NCBI GenBank assembly: GCA_964648985.1
Contig: CAZYMS010000002.1
Span: forward strand, 1 to 64,000
DNA: 64,000 nucleotides
Direction of reading: 5' to 3'
Source: JAEUSE01 sp964648985
GTDB lineage: Bacteria; Patescibacteriota; Doudnabacteria; UBA920
Shown: positions 17,179 through 26,227 of the stretch, in pieces
How positions within the stretch are numbered: position 1 is the first letter of the stretch
How the letters are laid out: the number at the start of each line of letters is the position of its first letter
The notes under the pieces: model-generated
Seen by the model: only the letters and a program-made list of their open reading frames with translations
Told to the model about the DNA's origin: nothing
Database searches by the model: none
Program-made: the position numbers and the translations under genes

Positions 17179-18177
17179 ATGCCTAGCCGGCAAACAAAAC
17201 AACTTAACGCACACCACGTACCCACGCTACATGTGGTAATCGGACCCACCGCGAGTGGTAAAAGCGAGTATGCGGTAAGGCTCGCTAAGAAGTGTAATGG
17301 AGAAATTATTTCGGCAGACTCCCGCCAAGTATATATAGGACTCAACATGGGCGCCGGTAAAGTGCCTGGCGTATGGGAAAAAAAGCCATTAGTCACCAGC
17401 CGTTGGCCGAAGACTAAAGACAAGAAACTCAAGGCTCATTTCGTTTACAAAGACATTGTTCACCATTGCATAGATTTTATATCCCCAAAAAAACAATACA
17501 GCGTAGCAGATTTTAAACACGACGGAACAAAAGCACTTCTAGATATTATTGTACGCAACAAAACTCCCATTATCTGTGGTGGCACCGGACAATATGTAGA
17601 CGCCTTACTCATTGAACAGTCGCTTCCAGAAGTTGCGCCAAATTTGGAACTTCGCGCTAAGCTCGAAAAGAAAACCACTGCACAACTTTTTATTGAACTA
17701 AAAAAGAAAGACCCTACTCGCGCAGCATCTATAGACGCTCACAACCCGCGTCGACTTATTCGCGCACTGGAAATAGTTGCCCATACCGGCAAAGTCCCTG
17801 AAATGGCCAAACATATAAACCTTACAACATATAGGCAACACGGATTAGAGTTGCCAATTAAAATACATTACCTAAACCCACCTCGCGAAGAACTATATAA
17901 AAAAATTGAGAAAAGACTCGTTGAGAGGATACGCGAAGGAATGATAAAGGAAATAATCCAGCTCCACGCGGATGGAGTCTCCTGGAAACGTCTTAATGAT
18001 CTTGGTTTAGAGTATCGTGCTGTTTCCCAATACCTGCGAAGCATCCCCAAACCATCAATCAGGTCAAAAAACGATCCAGATAGCTTCATAATTTCCTCCC
18101 ACTTCCCGAAACTTCTCTCCGAAATAAAACACTACGCCAAACGCCAACAGACCTGGTTTAAGAAATATAATACATAA
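17179..18177 (+). CDS. miaA: tRNA dimethylallyltransferase
   Basis: MiaA transfers a dimethylallyl group to A37 of tRNAs that read UNN codons. The P-loop is G22-P-T-A-S-G-K-S29, followed by EIISADSRQVYIGLNMGAGK (usual: SxDSxQVY...), the IxGGTGxY motif (IICGGTGQYVDALL) and the tRNA-binding segment NPRRLIRALEI. It has 332 residues, close to family length. The start is the first ATG after the scaffold gap; no SD is seen and a longer start inside the gap cannot be excluded. It is the first plus-strand gene and is divergent from the minus-strand block across the gap. Confidence 0.93.
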   Translation: MPSRQTKQLNAHHVPTLHVVIGPTASGKSEYAVRLAKKCNGEIISADSRQVYIGLNMGAGKVPGVWEKKPLVTSRWPKTKDKKLKAHFVYKDIVHHCIDFISPKKQYSVADFKHDGTKALLDIIVRNKTPIICGGTGQYVDALLIEQSLPEVAPNLELRAKLEKKTTAQLFIELKKKDPTRAASIDAHNPRRLIRALEIVAHTGKVPEMAKHINLTTYRQHGLELPIKIHYLNPPREELYKKIEKRLVERIREGMIKEIIQLHADGVSWKRLNDLGLEYRAVSQYLRSIPKPSIRSKNDPDSFIISSHFPKLLSEIKHYAKRQQTWFKKYNT

Positions 18178-18187
18178 TAGTCAATAT

Positions 18188-18231
18188 AAAAAAAAGGCCG
18201 ATGCATCTCCTGACGGAGTCTTGCACCAACC
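18188..18231 (-). terminator. Rho-independent terminator of the 18.3-19.0 kb gene
   Basis: The arms 18222-18231 and 18196-18205 pair over 10 bp with three G-U pairs. An inner CTCC/GGAG stem follows, and then nine T on the minus strand. It lies 25 bp past the stop and is convergent with miaA. Confidence 0.8.
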
Positions 18232-18255
18232 CAAAGCATCTGACCCCATTTCAGG

Positions 18256-19029
18256 TCAAATAGCATGAAGCAGACTTACCCGTATACGGTAGCCAAAACG
18301 ATCCATTATTCGCCCCTGCACAGTGAGAAGGTCAGAAGGTAGCGTAACACTATACTGAGCAGATTCATTTGGCTGCGGAATTACGCTAGCCTGAATTTCT
18401 GCACTCAGTTCCGCGGAAACATCTGCCAAGGCGACTAAGTAAGTTTTGCTCACTGCCTCACCGTAACCGCCTACAAAAGTTACTTGGCAACTTACCGTGA
18501 GTACATCTACCTGCATCCCTAGCGGCAATTCAGAAAGAATCGCGAAATTGAGTGGCACCTTTTTTGCCTCCGGCACCACTGATAGTTCAACTGGTGACTC
18601 CCACCAGAAAACCTCGACACCTTTCCCAGGTGGAACCAGTGCAAATGCAGCACCATCCCCAACTACCATCCACTGCTTGGACATACGAAGAGTCTTTACG
18701 AAACACAGGCCAACGAGAGATAGAATTCCAAATACGATGAATACCCACCCCGTGTATATATCTATTACGATTGAAAAACAAACAACCGTTAAGATGGCCC
18801 AGCTCATAAATACCAATACATTATTCCTGACCAGAGGAAAGTAGTAGCTTTCGTCCGGTGCGTCAGTGCTCAGCTTCCATGCAAATGCGGTAAAGGCCAA
18901 TGCCTGGCATATCCCAGCGCACACACCTACGAGCCTATCCCCCCTTTCTGGAGAGGCCATAAAAGCCATTACGCCAAACACAAATGCAAAAGGAAAAAAG
19001 AACGATAATAATCGTTTATTCAACCTCAT
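18256..19029 (-). CDS. Orphan membrane protein, solitary SD-bearing gene
   Basis: I do not recognise this protein. It has 257 residues with about four membrane segments in the first half (9-25, 33-52, 68-90, 93-113), then ~140 soluble residues of mixed beta character (VEVFWWESPVELSVVP, VDVLTVSCQVTFVGG), ending without a sorting signal. A strong SD (AGGAGG, 5 nt before the ATG) distinguishes it from the surrounding core genes. It has its own -35/-10 promoter at 19094-19122 and its own terminator, so it is a free-standing unit. The next gene (19.2-20.2 kb) has the same organisation and a similar design (membrane helices plus a soluble tail), but I see no clear sequence similarity between them. 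Confidence 0.8.
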   Translation of the reverse strand: MRLNKRLLSFFFPFAFVFGVMAFMASPERGDRLVGVCAGICQALAFTAFAWKLSTDAPDESYYFPLVRNNVLVFMSWAILTVVCFSIVIDIYTGWVFIVFGILSLVGLCFVKTLRMSKQWMVVGDGAAFALVPPGKGVEVFWWESPVELSVVPEAKKVPLNFAILSELPLGMQVDVLTVSCQVTFVGGYGEAVSKTYLVALADVSAELSAEIQASVIPQPNESAQYSVTLPSDLLTVQGRIMDRFGYRIRVSLLHAI

Positions 19030-19093
19030 ACGTTCCTCCTATTTGTTATACCGTGGAATAGCCCTGCTTTTGCGCATGCAGACAGGACTTAGC

Positions 19094-19122
19094 ATTATAA
19101 CTATATGAAATTCTTAAGGCAA
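19094..19122 (-). promoter_or_regulatory. Promoter of the 18.3-19.0 kb gene
   Basis: The minus strand has TTGCCT (19117-19122), a 17-bp spacer and TATAAT (19094-19099). The ATG is at 19029. Confidence 0.6.
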
Positions 19123-19189
19123 ATAAATACTATAAAGTTCGTTGATAATTTTCTATGTATAAACTATATAACGTACAATAAAAAGGCTG

Positions 19190-19212
19190 TAGGAAATTGA
19201 AACCCACAGCCT
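19190..19212 (-). terminator. Rho-independent terminator of the 19.2-20.2 kb gene
   Basis: A stem 19206-19212 with 19194-19200 (AGGCTGT/ACAGCCT, extendable) is followed by TTTTATT on the minus strand. Confidence 0.75.
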
Positions 19213-19238
19213 ATGATAATTGCCCCTCAATGTCTGGT

Positions 19239-20231
19239 CTATTGTTGGAAAAAAGTATATGTGTTGGATGCAGCAACTTTTTCCGCACAGTAGATTCGAT
19301 TACCAGATAGCCGAAAACACACCTGCCCTGCCGGCAACCCGTCTTTCGGCTCAGATACTAGCCATTCACCAGACCTATCCATTACATGCCACGCTCCAGA
19401 GTTAAGATCTGCTGCCCATTCAACCTTGCCAACAAAGCATGAGGGTGACTCAGCAATCCAAAATGGCCCTTTAAGAGTAATCTTAACAGAGCATGGTGGT
19501 GACTGAGTAGGAGAAGTTTCATGAGTTGGCTGAACCAATCTTACCTGTGGAGTATTAACAGCTTTAGGCAATTCAACTAGTAACTGAGAAGTCTGAGTTG
19601 CATTGGATTGCGGCAGGCGAGCAGTCATGAGCGCAGGATATGGAATCCTGATGCGAGTGCTAAAGTTATAGTAACGGTTCAATCCCGCCACTACAGCAGC
19701 TAAAAATAGAATGACCACCGCTGCCCTCAGTAAACGACTACCCGATGACGATTCCCTCACTGGGGGCGTAGGGTTCCTTTCTACTACTTCAGATTCCACT
19801 ACTTCATCTCCCTCGTCTTCGTCCTTAGATAGCAAATGCGCAACAAAGCCGAGAAACGTTGGAATGAGGAAGAGAAACGTCCCCCATCCTAGTGCCCAAA
19901 AAATTGTTAGCCCCGTTTGCGGATTCACTTGGGCTGTCATATGAGTACCCAAACCCAAGTCGAAAAAAGCCAACACACACAGAATCACGAAGAACATAAC
20001 ACCCAACATGATTCTGGATTCATTCAACAGAAATAGGGCGACAAAGACAATAATCAAGATCGCCCATGAGATATCCCCTGCTGAAGGCGTTTGCTTATCT
20101 GCAAACGCGTTTGAAACTCTAGTAATTAAGGCAGAATTTTTGTATACTAGCACAAATATCAGCATAACTACTTCTGCCCCATTTTCAATCCACTGATTTC
20201 TTGGCAACCTTCCTATTGCTCTCCTTAGCAT
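19239..20231 (-). CDS. Orphan membrane protein with extracellular tail
   Basis: This protein is unrecognised. It has 330 residues. Membrane segments lie near 17-30, 52-70, 73-93, 108-132 and 168-187. An acidic linker (DEDEGDEVVESEVVE) separates the fourth and fifth. The C-terminal ~140 residues are probably outside the cell and contain four Cys (SPPCSVKITL, SPSCFVGK, GQVCFRLSG, IYCAEK) that could form two disulfides. An SD (AAGGAGA) precedes the ATG. Its own promoter (20379-20407) and terminator make it another solitary unit. Confidence 0.8.
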   Translation of the reverse strand: MLRRAIGRLPRNQWIENGAEVVMLIFVLVYKNSALITRVSNAFADKQTPSAGDISWAILIIVFVALFLLNESRIMLGVMFFVILCVLAFFDLGLGTHMTAQVNPQTGLTIFWALGWGTFLFLIPTFLGFVAHLLSKDEDEGDEVVESEVVERNPTPPVRESSSGSRLLRAAVVILFLAAVVAGLNRYYNFSTRIRIPYPALMTARLPQSNATQTSQLLVELPKAVNTPQVRLVQPTHETSPTQSPPCSVKITLKGPFWIAESPSCFVGKVEWAADLNSGAWHVMDRSGEWLVSEPKDGLPAGQVCFRLSGNRIYCAEKVAASNTYTFFQQ

Positions 20232-20378
20232 TGCGCTCTCCTTTAAATCAGGTTGAAGTGATTGGCGGACTTGATTCCACCATTCAACGATTAAGCATTG
20301 AGAAGCATAATTACTCCCCCTATACAGAAGTCACTACACAGGTAGCCACTTCCATTTGTTAAAGTACATATGCACTGT

Positions 20379-20407
20379 ATAGTATTGAAATGAAAATAAT
20401 TATGCAA
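20379..20407 (-). promoter_or_regulatory. Promoter of the 19.2-20.2 kb gene
   Basis: The minus strand has TTGCAT (20402-20407), a 17-bp spacer and TACTAT (20379-20384), about 150 nt before the ATG. The rest of the 310-bp interval 20232-20541 holds only this leader and the terminator at 20469-20500. Confidence 0.5.
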
Positions 20408-20468
20408 TAAGACGAAAAAGAATAACCCCCGTAAAACCCATGTACGTTATTTTCAATAATAAGCAGAA

Positions 20469-20500
20469 ATAAACCAGATATTCATTAATATCTGGTTTAT
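20469..20500 (-). terminator. Hairpin downstream of the beta-helix gene
   Basis: A perfect 14-bp stem (20469-20482 with 20487-20500, 4-nt loop) is followed on the minus strand by a T-rich stretch beginning TTCTGCTT. It is a likely terminator. Confidence 0.65.
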
Positions 20501-20541
20501 ATACACATTACGGCTGATACATTTAGAGTTACTCCCCTTCG

Positions 20542-22578
20542 TTACCTTATAACTCGAGAGTCATTCATCTGTAAAAGCGGGAGAGACGAGTTGCCCTTGA
20601 ATATATCCATATCGGCTCTGTTTGCGGGGAGAATGTATTCTGTTTTACCTAAGTTACTTAAAAAGATGGCCCAGGTTGGCACGGGTACCAGCCCGGCAGA
20701 GTCAACATAATATACCGTGGTGCCATATTTTACCCATGTACCCCAGGCATGGCTTTGTGTTGCAGAGTTAAACAGATAGCCGCCTGATGGCAACTTATAC
20801 TGTGCAGTGCTACCCTTGACCACATGCTTTAACTGATAGCCCAAACCTTTAAAAGCAGCTAAGCTCGTGAAGGGAATTTTTACATTTCCATTAATTAGGT
20901 AAATAGTTCCGCTATCATTTACTAGAGTATTTGTTAGATATGCTTTTGGAGTTGGCGGTGGCGTTGGAGTGGGGATAGGTGTGGGGGTAGGAACTGGTAC
21001 TGGAGGTGTTGGAGTTGGAACCGGAGCAATAGTAGTACTACCACTTACCATAACGCTTACGGTTTTCACGGGAGCGATGTTTCCATTTTTATCCCAAGCC
21101 CGTGCAGATAAAGTGTGCGGACCATTCGCATAACGAGTAGCATCAAAAACGAAAGAACCAGACCCGCCCTCTATTACACCTTGGGGTATACTGTCGATAA
21201 AATACATTATACGTGCCACGCCAACCCCGCTATCGGTAGCACCGACTGTAACCGGAGTAGGCGAAGAGAAAGATTGACCAGATTGGACCCCAATAGTTAC
21301 ACCGGTCGGGGCAATACGATCAATGGAAGCTTCAGACACAGTAGTATTATTTTGAAGTACCACACCAGTATTGGAATTGTCATCGTTTATAGCACAAGAG
21401 TTCTCAGTATATACATTGTTTACCAGACTAATCTGCCTACTGTCCGACTTCACCAAAAACGGACAGTCAGCGCGAAATATCCTGTTGTTATCTAAAGTTA
21501 CGTTACGAGCATTATCTATCAGCACCGCAGCCTGGGAATTCAGTTTATAGTCATTGAATACGTTATTCTTTGCTATAAAGTTATCCAGCTTTTGAATAGT
21601 AAACATGTTACGAAATGCATTTATATTATCGTCCACAATCCAGCTATCCTGTACAGTAATATCGCTCAGGCGAGCGACGTCGCCGTCTCGAGTACCCAAC
21701 GCCCCCACACCACCTGAAAAATTGCGCAAAAGCGTACGTTTAATATCGAAGTTTCTAAGCGGACCGTAAGCGGGCTGCAGCGCTACCCCGCCAGTAGCGG
21801 TCTGCGTATTTTCCATTTCCAAAAGAGAGTCTTCTAAAAGAGCTCCGTTCACCTCAGCCTTTACCCCTTCGACTTCTACATCCAAGCTATTGCCCGCATG
21901 AGGACCCCACTGCTGTGAAGGCGTATCATTTACATGCACCAGACGAGCGCTCAAGTTATACCCTTGTCCAAAATGAAATCCGTTCCTCCCGGAAGCTTCT
22001 ATGTGTACACGATCCACAGTTCCATTTCGATTAGATTCATTTCCATTAGAAAACGTGATTGGTTCAAACACCCAGTCATGCATGTACAACTCTGACAATG
22101 TCACATTTTCTGCTTGCGCAATCCAAATAGCGAAAAAGGCCTGTGCAAAATGAGGGCCCGTATCCCACTCTGAAGGGACTTTTGCACCGTCGAATTCAAG
22201 CCTGGAAAAACTAATATTACGTACAATTTGCTTACTATTATTTTCCAGACTCGGGATCATAAACACTGTGTTGTACGGTCCCGGCTTAATGCTAATTTTT
22301 GACTCATTTCCCACTCCCAGAATAGCAACATTGTCGCGGTTAATATTTACCTGAGTCGTTATAAGATAATTTCCTGCGGGTACAAAGACAGTACCACCGG
22401 CAGTAGGTAGATTATTTATTGCCTGCTGGAAAGCTGGTCCGTCATTGGTTACCCCATCACCCTTAGCACCATAGTCTTTAACCGAATATACAGTTGCGGC
22501 ACTTACCGCTTGCACAGGCATGTGAACACCCACTATTATTACTACGAGTGCTAGTAAAATTCCAAACTTTTGTTTCAT
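20542..22578 (-). CDS. Secreted pectate-lyase-like beta-helix protein
   Basis: A large exported protein. The start is set at the ATG ending at 22578 (MKQKFGILLALVVIIVG), which begins a signal peptide (1-~27, ending SAA); the upstream frame only reads the gatB terminator palindrome. The mature protein opens with YSVKDYGAKGDGVTNDGPAF, the hallmark of the pectate-lyase/polygalacturonase-type right-handed beta-helix, followed by ~380 residues of N-rich helix turns. An Ig-like segment follows (~430-515), then a Pro/Thr/Val spacer, and last a module with TIYLINGNVKIPF-type repeats common in surface proteins. The likely role is polysaccharide binding or cleavage outside the cell. No catalytic residues could be assigned. 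Confidence 0.85.
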   Translation of the reverse strand: MKQKFGILLALVVIIVGVHMPVQAVSAATVYSVKDYGAKGDGVTNDGPAFQQAINNLPTAGGTVFVPAGNYLITTQVNINRDNVAILGVGNESKISIKPGPYNTVFMIPSLENNSKQIVRNISFSRLEFDGAKVPSEWDTGPHFAQAFFAIWIAQAENVTLSELYMHDWVFEPITFSNGNESNRNGTVDRVHIEASGRNGFHFGQGYNLSARLVHVNDTPSQQWGPHAGNSLDVEVEGVKAEVNGALLEDSLLEMENTQTATGGVALQPAYGPLRNFDIKRTLLRNFSGGVGALGTRDGDVARLSDITVQDSWIVDDNINAFRNMFTIQKLDNFIAKNNVFNDYKLNSQAAVLIDNARNVTLDNNRIFRADCPFLVKSDSRQISLVNNVYTENSCAINDDNSNTGVVLQNNTTVSEASIDRIAPTGVTIGVQSGQSFSSPTPVTVGATDSGVGVARIMYFIDSIPQGVIEGGSGSFVFDATRYANGPHTLSARAWDKNGNIAPVKTVSVMVSGSTTIAPVPTPTPPVPVPTPTPIPTPTPPPTPKAYLTNTLVNDSGTIYLINGNVKIPFTSLAAFKGLGYQLKHVVKGSTAQYKLPSGGYLFNSATQSHAWGTWVKYGTTVYYVDSAGLVPVPTWAIFLSNLGKTEYILPANRADMDIFKGNSSLPLLQMNDSRVIR

Positions 22579-22603
22579 AAATCTAATATAAAAATATAAG
22601 ATA

Positions 22604-22612
22604 ATTATACCA
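22604..22612 (-). promoter_or_regulatory. Extended -10 promoter of the beta-helix gene
   Basis: The minus strand reads TGG-TATAAT (TATAAT at 22604-22609), 25 nt before the ATG and directly after the gatB terminator. Confidence 0.6.
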
Positions 22613-22615
22613 TGC

Positions 22616-22646
22616 AAAAATGCCGCCGCGCATATGCGCGGCGGCA
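22616..22646 (-). terminator. Terminator of gatB
   Basis: A 26-bp perfect palindrome (22621-22646, GC-rich 12-bp arms) is followed by five T on the minus strand, 13 bp past the gatB stop. Confidence 0.8.
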
Positions 22647-22659
22647 CATATTTCGTACC

Positions 22660-24162
22660 TTATGAAAGTTTTTTTCTTAGGAGATCGTTTACTACTTGCG
22701 GATTACCCTTGCCTTTTAGCTCTTTCATAGCTTGTCCAACAAGGAAGCCGAAGCTCTTTTCTTGCCCTGCTTTGTAGTCAGTTACAGCTTTTTCGTTGGC
22801 AGCGAGTACAGCATCTATAGCAGCCTCTATAGCACCGGAATCGCTCACTTGTTCCAGGCCCAAATCCTTTACTGTTTCGCTTGGATCGGCACCTTTATCG
22901 AACATCTCCTTAAATACTTGTTTGGCTGCAGCAGAAGAAATTTTGCCACTGTCAATAAGCTTAACCAGTTCCGCCAAATTCTCGGCAGTAACACGTGAGT
23001 CCTGTGGTTGAAGCTTGCCCGCATTAAGCAACGCGCTAAAATCTTGTAAACACCAATTCGCTGCGACCTTGATGAGCTTGGCTCTGTCCCCTGTTTTTTC
23101 GGTTTCAATCCACGCCCCCAGTTCACTAACCACACCTTCAAAGTAGTAATTAAGCTCTTTCCAGTTTATAAGATTTTCTATATCACTATCGGGTAAGCTA
23201 TATTCTTCTTTAAAGCGCTTACGCTTTGCCTGCGGCAATTCTGGCAACTCCGCTCTTAAAGCATCTAAATATTCAGCGGAAAAATGCAAGGGAGGTAAAT
23301 CTGGTTCCGGCATATACCGGTAGTCATTTGCCTCTTCTTTACTGCGCTGCTCAACAGTTTTATTGAGCTTTTCATTCCAGCCCATGGTTACCTGTTTTGG
23401 GGTCTGCCCGTTCTTACGCATTTCTGTTTGGCGCGCTATTTCATACTGAATAGCCTGCTCAACAAATTTGAATGAGTTAATATTTTTCACTTCGCACTTG
23501 TAAGGCGGCAAACCTTCTTCACTGGGCAAACGCACAGAAATACTTGGTTCGCAGCGCATGCTCCCCTTTTCCATATCTGCATCGCTCGCACCAACATACC
23601 GAGCTATGCGTTGCAGCTCTTCCAGGTACTTGCGCGCTTCTTCTGCACTTTCTATAACCGGATGGGTCACAATTTCAAGCAGTGGAGTACCTGCGCGGTT
23701 ATAATCTACCAATGAATACGGCAACCCTTCCGGGTGCATATTTTTGCCTGCATCTTCTTCAAGGTGTGCCCGTTGTATTAAAATTCGTTTGATAGTGCCA
23801 TCAGCCTTGGTAATTTCAAGCCAGCCTTCTTTATTGATAGGCTGGTCAAGTTGAGAAATTTGATACCCCTTGGGTAAGTCTGGGTAAAAATAATGTTTGC
23901 GATCGAACTTGCTCCATTCGTCTACCGTACAGTTTAAAGCCAAGCCCATTTTTGCAGCCAACCGTACAGCTTCTGCATTTATCACCGGCAGACTGCCAGG
24001 CTGCGCTGTAACCACTTCGTCTATGTTTACATTTGGCTGTTCCATATCGAGCATATTTGGCGCGCTCGAAAACATCTTCGACTTAGTTTTAAGTTGAATG
24101 TGAACTTCGAGACCGATAACAGGCCGATAGCCCTCTGAAATAGTTTCCAATATATCACTCAT
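22660..24162 (-). CDS. gatB: Asp/Glu-tRNA amidotransferase subunit B
   Basis: GatB binds misacylated Glu-tRNA-Gln or Asp-tRNA-Asn and activates the acyl group in the GatCAB complex. The chosen ATG gives 500 residues (MSDILETISEGYRPVIGLEVHIQL). Signatures: GLEVHIQLKTKSKMFS, RKHYFYPDLPKGYQISQ, SMRCEPSISVR and YRYMPEPDLPPL. The tail ends in a GatB/YqeY helical domain (GFLVGQAMKELKGKGNPQVVNDLL). Order on the strand: gatC, gatA, broken four-helix-bundle gene, gatB. Its presence implies transamidation for Gln and/or Asn tRNAs. There is no SD; a heptad leader precedes it. Confidence 0.97.
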   Translation of the reverse strand: MSDILETISEGYRPVIGLEVHIQLKTKSKMFSSAPNMLDMEQPNVNIDEVVTAQPGSLPVINAEAVRLAAKMGLALNCTVDEWSKFDRKHYFYPDLPKGYQISQLDQPINKEGWLEITKADGTIKRILIQRAHLEEDAGKNMHPEGLPYSLVDYNRAGTPLLEIVTHPVIESAEEARKYLEELQRIARYVGASDADMEKGSMRCEPSISVRLPSEEGLPPYKCEVKNINSFKFVEQAIQYEIARQTEMRKNGQTPKQVTMGWNEKLNKTVEQRSKEEANDYRYMPEPDLPPLHFSAEYLDALRAELPELPQAKRKRFKEEYSLPDSDIENLINWKELNYYFEGVVSELGAWIETEKTGDRAKLIKVAANWCLQDFSALLNAGKLQPQDSRVTAENLAELVKLIDSGKISSAAAKQVFKEMFDKGADPSETVKDLGLEQVSDSGAIEAAIDAVLAANEKAVTDYKAGQEKSFGFLVGQAMKELKGKGNPQVVNDLLRKKLS

Positions 24163-24165
24163 AAA

Positions 24166-24193
24166 ATTCCAAAACTCAAATAACAAATATCAA
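24166..24193 (-). repeat. Heptad leader repeat before gatB
   Basis: Four 7-bp words in register, the first three ending CAA (for example ATAACAA, ATATCAA on plus), starting 3 bp upstream of the gatB start. Confidence 0.65.
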
Positions 24194-24227
24194 ATAAAAT
24201 CCAATTACCAAATTCTCGAACATTAAA

Positions 24228-24590
24228 CTACTTTATCAAAATTGCTGAAAATATTTTCTTTAACTCATTAGCTTCCTGCACCAGTGCAACGCCTTTTGCA
24301 GAAAAGCTTGAATCATTAGTATCTACTATTAACATCAACCAATAAGCAGATTCTTTAGCTTCTTTTCTACAAATCTTGATGCGCATTAGAAAATCCTTTT
24401 TACTAAGAGATTCATTTGCTTCAATATAATTAGCGCCAACGGACCCCGACGATCGAACCACCTACTTAGCATCTTCCATATTCCCAATAGTCTTGGGCAA
24501 ACTCTGCGCATAAAATCGTACATCTTTTGCAAAAACAAATGTTCGCTCTTCCAAATCATAAACTTTTCCGTTTTCGGATTTTTCGTTCAT
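24228..24590 (-). pseudogene. Four-helix-bundle (23S rRNA IVP-like) gene with in-frame TAG
   Basis: Reading from the ATG ending at 24590 gives 42 residues (starting MNEKSENGKVYDLEERT), then TAG at 24464-24462, then 77 more residues in the same frame, including VRSSGSVGANYIEANE and SKKDFLMRIKICRKEAKES. Together these form a complete ~120-residue member of the four-helix-bundle family linked to 23S rRNA intervening sequences. The TAG falls where relatives, as I recall them, have a polar residue such as Gln, so a single C-to-T change (CAG to TAG) explains it. Restart at the GTG right after TAG is possible but would lack helix 1. An intact, divergent relative is at 43.3-43.7 kb. The leader (24591-24635) carries CAA-ending heptads. 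Confidence 0.8.
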
Positions 24591-24635
24591 TGGAATTTTG
24601 AATTTATTTGTTATTTGATGCTTGTTTTTTGGAAC

Positions 24636-26126
24636 TTACACCCTTGGATGTTTCTTGTGCCACTCAGTAACACTTTGATACGCATGCCCAACATCAAATA
24701 TCTTTTGTTCTCCCCACTGGGGGCCAATTATTTGCAAGCCTACTGGCATGCCGTCTAAGCTTGGTTGGTTACCTTCAAGGGGTTTCGCGAACCCGCATGG
24801 GATGGACAACGCGGGAAGCCCTGCCAAGGAAGATGGAATATTAAGCTGGTCTGCAATGTACCCAAAGAGTGGATCATCTGCTGCCTTACCCAGCGTCATG
24901 GCAACCGTCGGAGAAGAAGGGGCAACAAGTACGTCAACTTGTTTAAACACCTCTGCAAATTCATTAATAATAAGCCTGCGCACTTTTTGCGCGCGTTTGT
25001 AGTATGCATCGTAATAACCGGCAGAAAGTACATAAGTACCAGTCATAATGCGCCGTTTTGCCTCGTCTCCAAAACCTTCATCGCGGGACTTTTGATATAC
25101 ATCGAGCAAGTTCTTTGCCTCAGAGGAAACATGGCCGTAACGAATACCGTCGTAGCGAGACAAGTTCGATGCTATTTCTGCGGGCGCAACAATAGCGTAC
25201 ACCAAAGAACCATATTTAGTAGTAGGTAGATCTACTTCTATAAGTTCAGCACCAAGCTTCTTAAGTTCTTCAGTTGCTTCTAGGACACGCTGTTTCACTT
25301 CGTCCTGCAATCCTTCTGGGAAATACTGTTTGGGGATACCAATGCGAAGACCCTGCAGAGAGCTGGTAGCTGGTAGCTGGTAGCTGGTAGGAACGTCACT
25401 CGTGGTAGAATCTTTAGGGTCTTGGCCGGCAATGACGTTTGCAATGCTGACCAAATCGTTTACAGACCCCGCATGCGCACCAGGACTATCCAGCGAAGAG
25501 GCCATAGCAATAACTCCGTAGCGACTCACGCGGCCATAGGTGGGCTTAAACCCAGAGACACCACACAATGAAGACGGTTGGCGTATGCTGCCACCGGTTT
25601 CTGTGCCAAGCGCCCACGGAGTCATGCCTGCCGCAACTGCAGCTGCACTACCACCAGAAGAACCACCAGGCATACGGGTAATATCCCATGGGTTTTTGGT
25701 AGGACCGTATGCAGAAGTTTCTGTAGAAGAACCATGGGCAAACTGGTCTAAGTTTGTTTTACCAATAAGCACGGCCTTTTGCTCTTTTATTTTTGTTATG
25801 ACAGTAGCATCGTATGGTGATATATACTGGTCTAATATTTTTGAAGAAGCAGTAGTACGAACACCTTCCGTATTAAATAAATCTTTAGCAGCGTACGGAA
25901 TACCACAGAGCAAAGGATTCTGCCCCGAAGATGCCATGTACTCATCTGCTTCGCGCGCCTGCTGTAAAGCTTCTTCTTCGCAGATAGTTACAAAAGCGTT
26001 GAGCTCAGGATTCATTTTTTTCGCCCGCCCCAAAAAATACGTAGTTAGTTCTACAGACGAAATTTGTTTAGTATCTAATAATTCTCGTAGCTCGCTTATA
26101 CTTTTATATTCGAGGCCTTCCAACAT
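24636..26126 (-). CDS. gatA: Asp/Glu-tRNA amidotransferase subunit A
   Basis: The amidase subunit releases ammonia from Gln for transamidation. It has 496 residues. The catalytic triad is visible as K81 (GIPYAAKDLF), S156 (PGGSSGGSAAAVAAG) and S180 (GTETGGSIRQP). C-terminal signatures are LAGLPALSIPCGF and GMPVGLQIIGP. One oddity: four copies of a 7-bp word (25361-25388) lie inside the coding region and encode a low-complexity loop, VPTSYQLPATSSLQ (~244-257), in a surface position after the amidase core. The gene starts immediately after a 10-bp-period leader array behind gatC. Confidence 0.97.
   Translation of the reverse strand: MLEGLEYKSISELRELLDTKQISSVELTTYFLGRAKKMNPELNAFVTICEEEALQQAREADEYMASSGQNPLLCGIPYAAKDLFNTEGVRTTASSKILDQYISPYDATVITKIKEQKAVLIGKTNLDQFAHGSSTETSAYGPTKNPWDITRMPGGSSGGSAAAVAAGMTPWALGTETGGSIRQPSSLCGVSGFKPTYGRVSRYGVIAMASSLDSPGAHAGSVNDLVSIANVIAGQDPKDSTTSDVPTSYQLPATSSLQGLRIGIPKQYFPEGLQDEVKQRVLEATEELKKLGAELIEVDLPTTKYGSLVYAIVAPAEIASNLSRYDGIRYGHVSSEAKNLLDVYQKSRDEGFGDEAKRRIMTGTYVLSAGYYDAYYKRAQKVRRLIINEFAEVFKQVDVLVAPSSPTVAMTLGKAADDPLFGYIADQLNIPSSLAGLPALSIPCGFAKPLEGNQPSLDGMPVGLQIIGPQWGEQKIFDVGHAYQSVTEWHKKHPRV
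25361..25388 (-). repeat. Heptad repeat inside gatA
   Basis: Four perfect tandem copies of AGCTGGT (plus-strand reading) within the gatA coding sequence, of the same 7-bp type as the leader arrays. Confidence 0.95.
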
Positions 26127-26130
26127 ATAT

Positions 26131-26225
26131 CGATTGTCCAGAATTGATCAGAATTGTACAAAATTGCTCAAAATTGTTCCGAAAGAATTATGGACAATTT
26201 TGTGCAATTATGGACAATTTTGTGC
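26131..26225. repeat. 10-bp and 20-bp repeats between gatC and gatA
   Basis: Five 10-bp words (26131-26180, for example GAATTGATCA) are followed by two perfect 20-bp copies (26186-26205 and 26206-26225). The two halves are partly complementary, so the leader can fold back. Confidence 0.85.
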
Positions 26226-26227
26226 AA

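Noticed and set aside
24228..24590. Recoding of TAG as an amino acid
   Set aside because: TAG terminates serS and other genes normally; no sign of an altered code in the window.
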